In this document: positions 1-8,515 of the stretch, in pieces
Position numbering within the stretch: position 1 is the first letter of the stretch
How the letters are laid out: each line of letters begins with the position of its first letter
From: Leptospira kemamanensis
Lineage (GTDB): Bacteria; Spirochaetota; Leptospiria; Leptospirales; Leptospiraceae
Direction of reading: 5' to 3'
DNA: 64,000 nucleotides
NCBI RefSeq assembly: GCF_004769665.1
Contig: NZ_RQGG01000050.1
Coordinates: forward strand, 105,502-169,501
Position numbers and translations under genes: made by a program
Notes under the pieces: model-generated
Seen by the model: only the letters and a program-made list of their open reading frames with translations
Database searches by the model: none
Told to the model about the DNA's origin: nothing

Positions 1-1381
1 CGAGTAAAAGCAAAATCACGACGGATAAAATGGGGAGTAATATATTTTGATATGGTTTCAGTTTTTCATACATAAAAGGAGAATACTGAAACCAATTAAA
101 CATTAGCCCTAACGCAATGAAGGTTGGGAGTTCATCCACACGGCTGAGTGTATCTCCCGTATTGCGAAGGGTCAATACCCCTTTGAAGATTTCATAGGCT
201 ACGTTTAGAGATTCCGAACCCCTTGCGGCCGCACGGAAAAAAACACCTGAAAACGTAAAAATGATAAAGATCACAATGGTTCGAATGAATCCTGCCATAG
301 GAAAGGTATCTGGAATGAATTTCTTTTTCCCACGGTGTAAGTAGAGAGACCTTTCAATCCATATGAGAGCTCCGAGATACGCTCCCCATAAAACAAAGGC
401 CCAGTTGGCACCATGCCAAAGACCTCCGAGGCACATCGTGATAAAGGAGTTTAAATTGGAACGGAAAATAGAACCCTTACTACCACCTAATGGAATGTAG
501 ATGTAGTCTCGTAACCAAGAAGACAAAGTAATATGCCAACGGCTCCAAAGTTCCCGGAACGATTGGGACAAAAATGGACCTTGGAAGTTTTCTGGAATTT
601 CATACCCAAGTAAGTTGGCCGATCCTCTCGCCATATCCGTATACCCAGAAAAGTCACAATAGACTTGAATGGCGAAGGCAAGCACACTAAAAAAGATCGA
701 AAAACTATCATACTTCGCTGGATCCATATAGAGAGGAGAGATGATGGGAGCAATGTTTTCGGCGATGATGACCTTTTTGAATAAACCACCTATGATGAGA
801 AAAATCCCTTTTTTCATTCGGTCTTCATCAATGGTCGGATGGTCTAGTTGTGGTAAAAAATCCTGAGACCTCATGATGGGCCCTGCAATGAGTTGAGGGA
901 AAAACAAAATGAATAAAAAATAATCCACAGTGGACATTCTTTTTTCAATGATCCCTCGATGGATGTCCACTTGTACGGCAATGATTTGGAAGGTATAAAA
1001 ACTTATCGCAAGCGGAAGGAAAATACTCCAAGACCCAGCGATTTCTTTGAAACTTGGATACCCTGTTAGGCTGAACAATGAGTCTGTGATAAAGTAAAAA
1101 TACTTAAAAAATGCTAAATTGATTACGTTTAGAATGATAATCGTATACAATACAGAATCAAGTTTTTCACCTTTCTCTTTTTTACGAAACATCCATTCGC
1201 TAAATGCATAGTTGATGAGGATGACGAGAAGGAAGTGAAATAAAAAAGGGAAACTAAAATATGCGTAAAAAATCAAAGAAGAAATCACAAGCAGGGGTTT
1301 TCGTCCCTTTTGTGGAATGTTCCAATAAATTAAATACGTTAGCGCAAATAAAATTAAATAAGGAATGGAATTGAATAACAT
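1..1381 (-). CDS. MBOAT family O-acyltransferase (AlgI-like), 3' end outside window
   Basis: Membrane-bound O-acyltransferase of the AlgI/DltB type, expected to transfer acyl (often acetyl) groups to an exported polysaccharide or similar acceptor. The frame is open from an ATG at 1381 to the window edge, about 460 codons. The N-terminus is very hydrophobic (MLFNSIPYLILFALTYLIYW). The family signature GLWHGANWAFVLWGAYLG lies near 360-425 and contains the expected catalytic histidine. Further upstream are the typical YCDFSGYTDMARG and RELWSRWHITLSSWLRDYI stretches. It starts 19 bp after sppA, so the two are probably cotranscribed. The acceptor is unknown; the C-terminal end is missing only because the window stops. 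Confidence 0.9.
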   Translation of the reverse strand, partial: MLFNSIPYLILFALTYLIYWNIPQKGRKPLLVISSLIFYAYFSFPFLFHFLLVILINYAFSEWMFRKKEKGEKLDSVLYTIIILNVINLAFFKYFYFITDSLFSLTGYPSFKEIAGSWSIFLPLAISFYTFQIIAVQVDIHRGIIEKRMSTVDYFLFILFFPQLIAGPIMRSQDFLPQLDHPTIDEDRMKKGIFLIIGGLFKKVIIAENIAPIISPLYMDPAKYDSFSIFFSVLAFAIQVYCDFSGYTDMARGSANLLGYEIPENFQGPFLSQSFRELWSRWHITLSSWLRDYIYIPLGGSKGSIFRSNLNSFITMCLGGLWHGANWAFVLWGAYLGALIWIERSLYLHRGKKKFIPDTFPMAGFIRTIVIFIIFTFSGVFFRAAARGSESLNVAYEIFKGVLTLRNTGDTLSRVDELPTFIALGLMFNWFQYSPFMYEKLKPYQNILLPILSVVILLLL

Positions 1382-1400
1382 GAATTAGGTAACCTTAAAA

Positions 1401-2399
1401 TTAGATATCCCAGAGGTATAAAAACTTCGCGTTTGTTTCTGTTCCGAGAAGTTTGTCAGCAATACCAAATGAAATAGGATTTCCTTTCGCATCCGTTGCT
1501 TGGTAAATATTTTCCACAGGAACCTTTCCTCTTTGGTAAGTGACAATCCTTGGAGATCCTTGTGAATTGCCTTCGTAACGTGGATGTTTCATGAGTTCGA
1601 TCACAAAGTTGTCAAAGTAACCGATAAAATCGATCATTCCTTCTTTCTGTGCTTGTTCTGCAGTGAAGATCCTTCCATCACAAATTTCTTTGAGTCTGGC
1701 TTCGGAAACTTTTGGACGTCCTTTTTTCACCACTTCGAAAAATCGGGAATACAAACTATCTATGATGGATTGTAAAATTTTTCTTTGTTCAGCAGTCATT
1801 TCCGTTGTAGGGGAACCTAAAGCTTTGTTCGGGCCAGAAGTAAAGGATTGGTCTTTGATTCCAATTTTATCCAAACCTTCTTTCACGTTGATCCCCGACA
1901 TGATGACTCCTACAGATCCTGTAACAGTTGTTGGGTGGGCTCCAATGGAGTCAGTTGCCATCGCGATGTAGTAGGCACCACTGGCAGCTGTGTCCATAAA
2001 TCCTGCAAAAACAGGGATCCCTTTTCGTTCTTTGAACTTTTTGATTTCTTGGTAGATGATGTCACTAGCCGTCACAGTTCCACCAGGAGAATTGATTTTT
2101 AAAATAACACCTTTTACATCCGAATCCCTTTCGGCTCGTTTTAAAGATTCTTTTATACGAACGACCATGGAATCAGAGGATGGTCCAAAAAAGGCGGATT
2201 TGGATTCATCGGAAATCATCCCGTCGATCGAGATAATTACGATTTTTTCTTGATCCTTTCCCGCGATGAGTTTCTCTTCGAATTCAGACTTAGTTGTTGG
2301 CGGGAACAAGTTCATACTGTTACCGATCACACAAGATTCTGTAAAAAGAACCGAAAGAAGAACGACTAAACTAAAAAGACCAAACTTTCTTAAAGGCAT
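1401..2399 (-). CDS. sppA: signal peptide peptidase SppA (S49 family)
   Basis: Membrane-anchored serine protease that degrades cleaved signal peptides. Using the ATG at 2399 the protein has 332 residues. An upstream in-frame start at 2438 exists, but 2399 has an AAAGG Shine-Dalgarno sequence six bases away and gives a clean hydrophobic N-terminus. Cys23 after LFTES could be a relaxed spirochaetal lipobox. The Ser/Lys dyad is visible: Ser140 in TAASGAYY and Lys192 in SGPNKALGS, 52 residues apart as in short Bacillus-type SppA. The SPGG motif is also present. It is a single-domain short form, not the long E. coli form. It is followed by an MBOAT gene on the same strand. Confidence 0.88.
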   Translation of the reverse strand: MPLRKFGLFSLVVLLSVLFTESCVIGNSMNLFPPTTKSEFEEKLIAGKDQEKIVIISIDGMISDESKSAFFGPSSDSMVVRIKESLKRAERDSDVKGVILKINSPGGTVTASDIIYQEIKKFKERKGIPVFAGFMDTAASGAYYIAMATDSIGAHPTTVTGSVGVIMSGINVKEGLDKIGIKDQSFTSGPNKALGSPTTEMTAEQRKILQSIIDSLYSRFFEVVKKGRPKVSEARLKEICDGRIFTAEQAQKEGMIDFIGYFDNFVIELMKHPRYEGNSQGSPRIVTYQRGKVPVENIYQATDAKGNPISFGIADKLLGTETNAKFLYLWDI

Positions 2400-2454
2400 A
2401 CAAACCTTTCTAAGATCGTAAACTCTGACTTCAATCATTTTTGGGAGATAAATC

Positions 2455-3351
2455 TTGCACCAATTGAAAACTAAATACTCTAGTTTTGGGTCAGAACCGA
2501 CTGGAGGTGGACAATGGCTTCATTTACACCTGCATTCTCCCGTAGATGGATCCACTGTTTCCGTTGTGGCAGGCCATAAACCGCCAGATCCTTTTTTTGC
2601 TTCTGGGTCTTTTTTGATGTTTCCCTGGGTCAACCGACTAGAACCCAATCCCTGGGCAAGGGATCCATTTTATCCCAGTGTACACTGGCTCACGGATGGG
2701 AATGGGATTTCTCTTCATGGTCTCTTTCACAATTTGCCGAGGGTGATCCTAGAGGAAACGCAGTCCGACGAAAAGTCAGTGGTCAAATTTGGAATGGAAA
2801 TTCCCGATTCTTGGAAGGGAACCTTTCTTTCTAAGATCCAAGTAAGGGAAGTTTACGAACTCACTCCCTCTGAGCTCAAAATCATTTATGAATTGGAAAA
2901 TACATCCACCGAGGACTTTCCTTTTGCCCTTGGCATCCATCCCTATTTTCGTTGGAATGAGGAGGAAAATATCGATGATTTATTCCTCATAGGTTCTGGT
3001 TTCCATCAAATCAAATTAGGGGATTATCTTTTGCCGGAACGAGTGTTAGACGGTGAGTTAGTGATTCACTCTGAGATCCCTCTAAGTGGAAAAAATTTGG
3101 ATGATCTCTATATGGCCGTCGGAAACGAAGTGCCCTATATAGGACTTTTTTCGATGAACAAAAAGGAAAAATTAATCATCAGTGGCGGAAACTTTTACCA
3201 AGTGTTCACTCCACAAGATCGTAAGTCCATTGCCATCGAACCGATGACAAGCACTGGAAACTTTTTACATTTCCCTCGTGCAAATCCTAGTATAGTGCCA
3301 AAACAATCCGAAAAAAAAATCGAATTTTCCATTCGTTTGGATCAATTCTAA
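2455..3351 (+). CDS. aldose 1-epimerase / hexose-6-phosphate mutarotase-like protein
   Basis: 298-residue protein of the galactose mutarotase-like fold (aldose epimerase superfamily). These enzymes interconvert alpha and beta anomers of sugars or sugar phosphates in the cytoplasm. Recognisable stretches include FPWVNRLEPNPW near residue 57, LHGLFHNLP near 88 and GIHPYFRWNEE near 160. The last carries a histidine typical of the active site. A TTG start at 2455 is chosen because GGGAG lies seven bases upstream. The gene is divergent from sppA with a gap of only 55 bp. The exact substrate cannot be read from the sequence. Confidence 0.8.
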   Translation: MHQLKTKYSSFGSEPTGGGQWLHLHLHSPVDGSTVSVVAGHKPPDPFFASGSFLMFPWVNRLEPNPWARDPFYPSVHWLTDGNGISLHGLFHNLPRVILEETQSDEKSVVKFGMEIPDSWKGTFLSKIQVREVYELTPSELKIIYELENTSTEDFPFALGIHPYFRWNEEENIDDLFLIGSGFHQIKLGDYLLPERVLDGELVIHSEIPLSGKNLDDLYMAVGNEVPYIGLFSMNKKEKLIISGGNFYQVFTPQDRKSIAIEPMTSTGNFLHFPRANPSIVPKQSEKKIEFSIRLDQF

Positions 3352-3411
3352 AAAAAAATATTCTCTTTATCGAACAAACTGTCTAAGAAAAAAAAAGAGG
3401 ATAATTCCCCA

Positions 3412-3621
3412 ATGTCAGATGCCCTAGTGAATACTTGTAAACAGATCAGTAAAAATCTTTTGGAAATCAAATACTTCGCTGAAAAGAAAAACACTAGCCG
3501 AACTTCTGTTTATCGAGCCTTACAAGATAAAAAAATCAATGAAGTTATGATTGGTAAAAATTCGAGATTCATCATTTTAGATGATGCGGCAAAGAAGTGG
3601 AAACCTGGTAGACAGGTCTAA
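3412..3621 (+). CDS. small HTH_17/excisionase-like DNA-binding protein
   Basis: 69-residue basic protein. Residues about 18-62 resemble the MerR/excisionase type of winged helix (HTH_17): a helix-turn-helix (IKYFAEKKNTSRTSVYRALQ) followed by a short wing (VMIGKNSRFIILDDAAKKW). It has a purine-rich ribosome-binding region (AGAGGA) about 12 bases before the ATG. No phage or integrase gene is near, so it looks like a stand-alone regulator rather than an excisionase. Its last 50 bp overlap the 3' end of the convergent gene below. Function is unknown; the fold assignment rests on pattern only. Confidence 0.6.
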   Translation: MSDALVNTCKQISKNLLEIKYFAEKKNTSRTSVYRALQDKKINEVMIGKNSRFIILDDAAKKWKPGRQV

Positions 3622-4432
3622 ACTCGAGTTCTTCTGCTTTTAAACTGGTAAGAATCCAATCTGATTTCGGTACATCTTTGATGGCATTCCAAATGTCCTT
3701 TGGAATGGTTTCTCTGATGGGCTGAGGGACAGTTGGTTTCAAACCGAAATAAGGTAATAAGTATTCATCCGTTTCTATCTCCAAAAAGTATCCTAAAAAA
3801 CTATAGTATACGTTTCCAAAACTTTTATCTTTATGGGTATCTCTTGTTTGGATATAACACTCTGCTAATTTCGGGTAGGGTGGTTGAAACGTTTTGGAAT
3901 GGAGGCGGTAATGGATTGTTTTCAGAAGACCCATTCGAAGAACCAAATGAGAATCTCCCTCATGCATTTGGATATGACGCATGGGTAATGGGATCAGCAT
4001 TCCTTCCAATTGCAAACTTGCTTGGATCGTGGTTACATCCTTAAGTCGTAATTCTGTAGGTTCTTGGAAGTAAGATTGTATTTTTTCAAAGTGAGATGTT
4101 TTTTCTTTGGGACTCTGGTTTGTGATCCCCTTGCCACGCAGTTTATCTCGTAGACTATTTGTTAGACGGTCTTTTTTCTCTTTGGCAAACGAGTGGGGAA
4201 AACAAAAGAAACGAATGGAATCAAAAAAACTCAGTTCTCTTTGCAAACTAAGGCTGAACCCACTATGACCTAGTGGTTCTGGTTTCGTTTTCCAATCCAA
4301 AACCCAAAATGGTCGCAAAAAGGAAAAATGGGAGGTTTCCCATTCCAATACCATTTCTTGTAATTGGGTTTCAAACATAGGGAGATGTTCGAAAGAAATC
4401 GTAAGTTCATATGTTTTTGGGAATTTCCACAT
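3572..4432 (-). CDS. hypothetical protein, 286 aa
   Basis: Not recognised. A soluble, mixed-charge protein rich in aromatic residues, without signal peptide or clear membrane segments. It is long and open, and in its overlap with the small HTH gene both frames are maintained for 50 bp at the convergent 3' ends. The start codon is only 34 bp from the start of the divergent LOG-family gene. Each promoter must therefore lie partly inside the other gene, or one start is further downstream. Met19 (MFETQLQ) is an alternative start. No function is proposed. Confidence 0.6.
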   Translation of the reverse strand: MWKFPKTYELTISFEHLPMFETQLQEMVLEWETSHFSFLRPFWVLDWKTKPEPLGHSGFSLSLQRELSFFDSIRFFCFPHSFAKEKKDRLTNSLRDKLRGKGITNQSPKEKTSHFEKIQSYFQEPTELRLKDVTTIQASLQLEGMLIPLPMRHIQMHEGDSHLVLRMGLLKTIHYRLHSKTFQPPYPKLAECYIQTRDTHKDKSFGNVYYSFLGYFLEIETDEYLLPYFGLKPTVPQPIRETIPKDIWNAIKDVPKSDWILTSLKAEELEFRPVYQVSTSLPHHLK

Positions 4433-4466
4433 TTTTTATACCATTCGGTCGATCTATGATAACAAG

Positions 4467-5231
4467 ATGAATGATTTAGCCTTTGAGAATCAAAGTTTTT
4501 TATGGGGAAATGAAGCAGGCCCTATTCGGATTCTTTCCGAATACCTCCACCCAAAGTCTGAGTTCAAAGAGCATGGAATCACGGATACAATTGTTGTTTT
4601 TGGTTCGGCACGAATCCCTTCCGAGGAAACAAACCAAACGGGACAAACCTCTCCCTTACAGGAACTCAGCCATTATTATGAAGAAGCCCGCGAATTTTCA
4701 AGACTCATCTCCGAATGGTCGGAAGTCTTAAAAAAAGAAATTCCCGATCGCAATTTGCATATTTGTACAGGTGGAGGACCTGGGATTATGGAAGCGGGAA
4801 ACCGGGGGGCAAGGGAGGCAGGTTCTAAGTCTGTGGCTCTTAATATCGTCCTTCCTCATGAACAACACCCAAATCCTTATGTAAATCCAGAACTTACCTT
4901 TGAATTCCATTACTTCTTTATGCGAAAACTATGGTTTATGAAAACCTGTCGAGGGATGATTGCCTTTCCCGGAGGGTTTGGAACCTTCGATGAACTCTTT
5001 GAAACTCTCACCCTTGTCCAAACAGGGAAAAAATCTCCGATTCCCATTTTACTTTATGGGAAAAAATTTTGGTCAGAGGTCATCAATTTCAAAAAACTAG
5101 CAGAAATGCGTCTGATTTCCGAATCAGATCTGCATCTATTTGGGTATGCCGACGACCCAGTAGAAGCGCTTCGATTCTTTCAGGAAAAGATTCGTTTCGA
5201 ATTGACCCATTCTGAGGGTACAAAAACATAG
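4467..5231 (+). CDS. LOG family protein (TIGR00730; nucleoside 5'-monophosphate phosphoribohydrolase type)
   Basis: 254 residues with both signatures of the LOG ('lonely guy', formerly 'lysine decarboxylase-like') family: TGGGPGIMEAGNRGA near residue 101 and PGGFGTFDELFETL near 168. Family members release free base and ribose 5-phosphate from AMP or related nucleotides; plant and some bacterial members make cytokinins. True lysine decarboxylase activity is not expected, as there is no PLP site. The protein is longer at the N-terminus than minimal LOG proteins, like the 'type II' LOGs. It precedes rpmB by 18 bp and may be cotranscribed with it. Confidence 0.85.
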   Translation: MNDLAFENQSFLWGNEAGPIRILSEYLHPKSEFKEHGITDTIVVFGSARIPSEETNQTGQTSPLQELSHYYEEAREFSRLISEWSEVLKKEIPDRNLHICTGGGPGIMEAGNRGAREAGSKSVALNIVLPHEQHPNPYVNPELTFEFHYFFMRKLWFMKTCRGMIAFPGGFGTFDELFETLTLVQTGKKSPIPILLYGKKFWSEVINFKKLAEMRLISESDLHLFGYADDPVEALRFFQEKIRFELTHSEGTKT

Positions 5232-5249
5232 CGAAACAAGGTAATAATT

Positions 5250-5540
5250 ATGGCTAGAACATGTGTAGTAACCGGAAAAGGAACAACGGCAGGGAACAAC
5301 GTATCCCATTCTCATAAAAAGAATCGCCGTATCTGGAAGGTGAATGTGATCACAAAAAAAATCTTCTTGGAAGACGAGAACCGTTGGGTTCGCGTTAAGA
5401 TTTCTACACGTGCTTTAAGAACCCTTCGTAAAAAAGGTTTGAAAGTGGCAATCAAAGACCACGGCGGTGATATCTCCGCAATCACTCCTAAAAAATACGT
5501 AGGAATCACTCCCAAAGCACAACAAGCAACGACAGCTTAA
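5250..5540 (+). CDS. rpmB: 50S ribosomal protein L28
   Basis: 96-residue basic protein with the L28 pattern. It starts [21 protein letters not shown] and continues with a KNRRIWKVN stretch and an [13 protein letters not shown] segment. It is a structural component of the large ribosomal subunit. Most bacterial L28 proteins are about 60-78 residues; the extra C-terminal tail after residue 75 is seen in several spirochaetes. The ATG at 5250 follows an AAGG motif. nth follows 26 bp downstream. Confidence 0.95.
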   Translation: MARTCVVTGKGTTAGNNVSHSHKKNRRIWKVNVITKKIFLEDENRWVRVKISTRALRTLRKKGLKVAIKDHGGDISAITPKKYVGITPKAQQATTA

Positions 5541-5568
5541 ATCCACGATTTAAGTTTGTTTGTGGATT
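5540..5568 (+). promoter_or_regulatory. hairpin joining the rpmB stop and nth start
   Basis: Perfect 7-bp inverted repeat AATCCAC (5540-5546) / GTGGATT (5562-5568) with a 15-base loop. The left arm begins in the rpmB stop codon and the right arm ends inside the proposed TTG start of nth. There is no T-run after it, so it is not a standard terminator. It could hold the nth start closed until rpmB is translated. Function is inferred only. Confidence 0.4.
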
Positions 5569-6217
5569 GAAACGATCCAAAAAAACTCCAAATATCACCG
5601 AAGTTTACCGTCTTCTTGAGGCGGAATTCGGTGTTGTTGAAACTCCCCTCACATATACAAAACCATACGAATTGGCAATTGCCGTCATCCTCAGTGCACA
5701 GTGTACGGATGAACGAGTGAACCAGGTCACACCTGAACTCTTTCGTACCTTCCCAACCCTTGAATCTTTCGCGAAAGCTCCCCTCACTGCTATTGAGAAA
5801 AAAATCTTCTCCACTGGGTTTTATAAAAACAAAGCCAAAAGCATCCAAGGATTTGCAAAAATGGTATTAGAAACATTTGGTGGGGAACTTCCAAAGACAA
5901 TGGAAGAGGCAATCCAACTCCCAGGATTTGGAAGGAAAACCGCCAATGTGGTGCTTGCTGAAATTTATGGAGTGGTGGAAGGGTTTGTGGTGGATACTCA
6001 CGTCAAACGATTGACCAAACGACTTGGATTTACCAAAAAAACAGATCCCGTTCAAATTGAACGGGAGATGATGAAAATCACTCCTAAGGAAATTTGCCGT
6101 AACCTATCTCTTTACCTAATATTTCTCGGTCGTAAGTATTGCCAGGCGCGCCGTACGTTTTGTTCGGACTGTCCTCTTTCTTCTCTATGTCCTTCTTATT
6201 CGGAGTCGGTTTCATAA
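5567..6217 (+). CDS. nth: endonuclease III (DNA glycosylase/AP lyase)
   Basis: 216-residue bifunctional base-excision-repair enzyme that removes oxidised pyrimidines and cuts at the abasic site. The HhH-GPD motif LPGFGRKTANVVL holds the catalytic lysine (Lys124), and the essential aspartate is Asp143 in VDTHVKRL. The C-terminal [4Fe-4S] loop is complete: Cys192-x6-Cys199-x2-Cys202-x5-Cys208. The start is taken as TTG at 5567, since no ATG lies nearby in frame. It follows rpmB closely. Its last 134 bp, including the cluster-binding codons, overlap a convergent gene on the other strand. Confidence 0.93.
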   Translation: MKRSKKTPNITEVYRLLEAEFGVVETPLTYTKPYELAIAVILSAQCTDERVNQVTPELFRTFPTLESFAKAPLTAIEKKIFSTGFYKNKAKSIQGFAKMVLETFGGELPKTMEEAIQLPGFGRKTANVVLAEIYGVVEGFVVDTHVKRLTKRLGFTKKTDPVQIEREMMKITPKEICRNLSLYLIFLGRKYCQARRTFCSDCPLSSLCPSYSESVS

Positions 6218-6920
6218 GACCTTCTTCCGTTTCCGATTCTTTTCTTTGTTTCCAAGAACGATTGCGGTCAACTAAATTGATGGATTCCACTTTGTAATCC
6301 AATCGAATCAGGTTTCGTTTGCGAAAAAACAAATTGAGAGTTCCAAGCCTACCATAGTCTTTGGGGCATTCCACTTGGTGGACATTGGAAAGGTAACGAA
6401 ACCGTGCCTGTGGTTTCCCTTCGACGAGTAAAAAGATCGGGAGTTCGGGATGGTTTTGCCAAGGGATGAGTGGGATTTTGATTTCTTCTTCGGGACTCAC
6501 ATAGACAATCCAACCATCAAAGTCCTCTGTGTTTTTGGCGCTTAAGAGTCCATCTATGGAACCTAAACCGAGTTTGACGGGACCGTGGTCCATTTCGATG
6601 GTTTTTGTCAGGTTAAATCCATCAAAAGGAAATTCTAAGGGTTTGTCTTTGGGTGAAAAAGGGTACAACATGTACCCTTTTCCTCGTTTGAGGTCTAAAT
6701 CCATTTTTTCCCGTTCCACAAAACCTAGGAGGGCACTGAGTCCCCCACGTCCTTCTTCATCCATTTTGGTGAAAAGCTCTTTCCCACAGTGGAAAAACAT
6801 ACGTAAAGGGCGGTCTTCTAAACTTTCGTGGGCGAAACTGGGAGAAAGTGAAAGAAAGAATCCAATTGTCATAATAGACCAGAAGTTTCTTCCAAGAAAG
6901 GAAAGACGGATATTTATCAT
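6084..6920 (-). CDS. hypothetical exported protein, 278 aa
   Basis: Not recognised. The N-terminus is a typical signal peptide: basic residues, a hydrophobic core IMTIGFFLSLSPSFA, then a probable cleavage before HES. The ATG at 6920 has an AAGG sequence six bases upstream. The mature part is mixed beta/charged and ends in a low-complexity Lys/Glu/Pro/Asn tail from about residue 225. That tail is encoded antisense to the nth [4Fe-4S] region (6084-6217), so its composition may be shaped by the opposite gene. Probably periplasmic; no enzyme motif is seen. Confidence 0.7.
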   Translation of the reverse strand: MINIRLSFLGRNFWSIMTIGFFLSLSPSFAHESLEDRPLRMFFHCGKELFTKMDEEGRGGLSALLGFVEREKMDLDLKRGKGYMLYPFSPKDKPLEFPFDGFNLTKTIEMDHGPVKLGLGSIDGLLSAKNTEDFDGWIVYVSPEEEIKIPLIPWQNHPELPIFLLVEGKPQARFRYLSNVHQVECPKDYGRLGTLNLFFRKRNLIRLDYKVESINLVDRNRSWKQRKESETEEGLMKPTPNKKDIEKKEDSPNKTYGAPGNTYDREILGKEIGYGKFP

Positions 6921-7010
6921 TTGTGACCTTGGTACTAAGAACGGAAGATTTCGAAACAGAATGAACCAAAAAACCTGATCTCTGTCTAACCTAAGGGCAG
7001 AAAGGATGCC

Positions 7011-7922
7011 ATGAACTTCTTCAAAAATCTATTTCTCTACGCTAAAATGGTTAAATTTTCCCACACACTTTTTGCTTTGCCTTTCGCTGGGATTAGCTTT
7101 GTCCTAGCCTACCTCGAGTCGAATCTCGACACGGGTGATTTGCTTCGCATTGGAGCCCTGATCCTTGTTTGTATGGTGAGTGCCCGGAGTGCTGCCATGG
7201 GTTTCAATCGTTACGTGGATTCTGAGATCGATGAAAAGAATCCCCGCACTCAAAATAGGGAAATTCCCGCTGGGAAAATTTCTAAACTCTCGGCCCTTCT
7301 TTTCATTGGTTTATCTGCCTTTATTTTTATCTTTGCGAGTTTCTTCGTCAACAAACTGGCTTTCCTTCTTTCCTTCCCGGCACTTTTTATTTTGTTTCTT
7401 TATTCTCTCACCAAGCGGTTTACCTTGTTTTGCCATTTGGTGTTGGGATTTGCCATCTCTCTTGCCCCACTTGGGGCTTGGATTGCCATTACAGAAACCA
7501 TAAGTCTTGTTCCGATTTTATTTTCCTTAGGTTTATTGTTTCATATCTCCGCCTTTGATGTGTTATATGCCATTCAAGATATGGACTTTGACAAAAAAGA
7601 AAATCTTCATAGCATTCCCGCAAAACTGGGTGAGGGTAAGTCTCGACTCATCGCTGTGATTTTGCATGCTCTCTCTTTTGTATTTTTCATCATGGCGGGA
7701 GTGAATGCCGAACTAGGGTTTATGTATTTTTTCATCCTTTCTGTGATTGGAATTTTAGTGTTATATGAACACAAAATTTCCTATCAATTCAAGGGTAAAG
7801 AATTGCCTCTTATTTTTTACCAAATCAATTCTTGGATCAGTGTGGTTTTGTTTTTGGCCATCCTCTTTGATAAATGGAATGAGTTTTTATTAAAGATTTC
7901 TTCTGGTATTAGTTTCCGATGA
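7011..7922 (+). CDS. ubiA: UbiA-family prenyltransferase (quinone biosynthesis)
   Basis: 303-residue integral membrane protein with about eight or nine hydrophobic segments and both aspartate-rich UbiA motifs. The first is [19 protein letters not shown] near residue 67; the second is [20 protein letters not shown] near 185. It attaches a polyprenyl chain to an aromatic quinone precursor such as 4-hydroxybenzoate. Menaquinone producers using the futalosine route have a closely similar enzyme (MqnP), so the substrate here may be a naphthoate. The next gene, ubiX, overlaps by 4 bp (ATGA), so they are translationally coupled. An AAAGG sequence precedes the ATG. Confidence 0.85.
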   Translation: MNFFKNLFLYAKMVKFSHTLFALPFAGISFVLAYLESNLDTGDLLRIGALILVCMVSARSAAMGFNRYVDSEIDEKNPRTQNREIPAGKISKLSALLFIGLSAFIFIFASFFVNKLAFLLSFPALFILFLYSLTKRFTLFCHLVLGFAISLAPLGAWIAITETISLVPILFSLGLLFHISAFDVLYAIQDMDFDKKENLHSIPAKLGEGKSRLIAVILHALSFVFFIMAGVNAELGFMYFFILSVIGILVLYEHKISYQFKGKELPLIFYQINSWISVVLFLAILFDKWNEFLLKISSGISFR

Positions 7923-8515
7923 AACTGGTGGTTGGTCTTGCTGGTGCCAGCGGCAGTATTTATGCAGCTCGATTTTTAAAAGCATTATCAGAAGTTGAAG
8001 GGGAAACCTATATCACAGCAAGTCCCGCTTCCTTACGTATTTTTTCAGAAGAATATGAAACCAATGTGAAAACCACAGAAGACATTTTGTCTTTTGTGGA
8101 AGAGAAGTGGATGGTAAAACCCAAACACAAATTTCACGTGCGTAATTTTTTTGATATAGGATCGGACATCGCCAGTGGTTCCAATGTTTGGGATGCAATG
8201 GTGGTCGTGCCTTGTAGTATGAAAACTGTGGCTTCGATGTCTGCGGGTCTAACGGAAAACTTAATTGAACGCACGGCCGATGTCACTCTCAAAGAAAGAA
8301 GACGACTCATTGTAGTGCCAAGAGAAACTCCTTACAACCGCATCCACCTCCGCAATCTTCTCAATTTGGATGAAGCAGGGGCCATCATCCTACCCGCATC
8401 CCCAGGGTTTTACCAAATGCCAAAAACTTTGGATGACCTAGGTGATTTTATCGCAGGAAGGATTTTTAATTTACTTGGACTTTCTCAAACTCTTTTCCCT
8501 AAATGGGAGGGGTAA
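7919..8515 (+). CDS. ubiX: flavin prenyltransferase UbiX
   Basis: 198-residue flavoprotein that builds the prenylated FMN cofactor needed by UbiD-type decarboxylases. The N-terminal FMN-binding motif [15 protein letters not shown], the [14 protein letters not shown] stretch near residue 98 and the [18 protein letters not shown] segment near 128 are diagnostic. It overlaps the preceding ubiA-type gene by 4 bp, a strong sign of a shared role in quinone synthesis. No UbiD-type partner lies in the window. Its 3' end overlaps the convergent thioesterase gene by 17 bp. Confidence 0.9.
   Translation: MKLVVGLAGASGSIYAARFLKALSEVEGETYITASPASLRIFSEEYETNVKTTEDILSFVEEKWMVKPKHKFHVRNFFDIGSDIASGSNVWDAMVVVPCSMKTVASMSAGLTENLIERTADVTLKERRRLIVVPRETPYNRIHLRNLLNLDEAGAIILPASPGFYQMPKTLDDLGDFIAGRIFNLLGLSQTLFPKWEG

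Noticed and set aside
487..789. 100-codon minus-strand frame inside the first gene
   Set aside because: It lies in a different frame from the long MBOAT reading frame, which has family motifs throughout; it is a shadow.
3412..3621. HTH_17 protein as evidence of a prophage or integrative element
   Set aside because: No integrase, attachment repeat or phage gene is near it.
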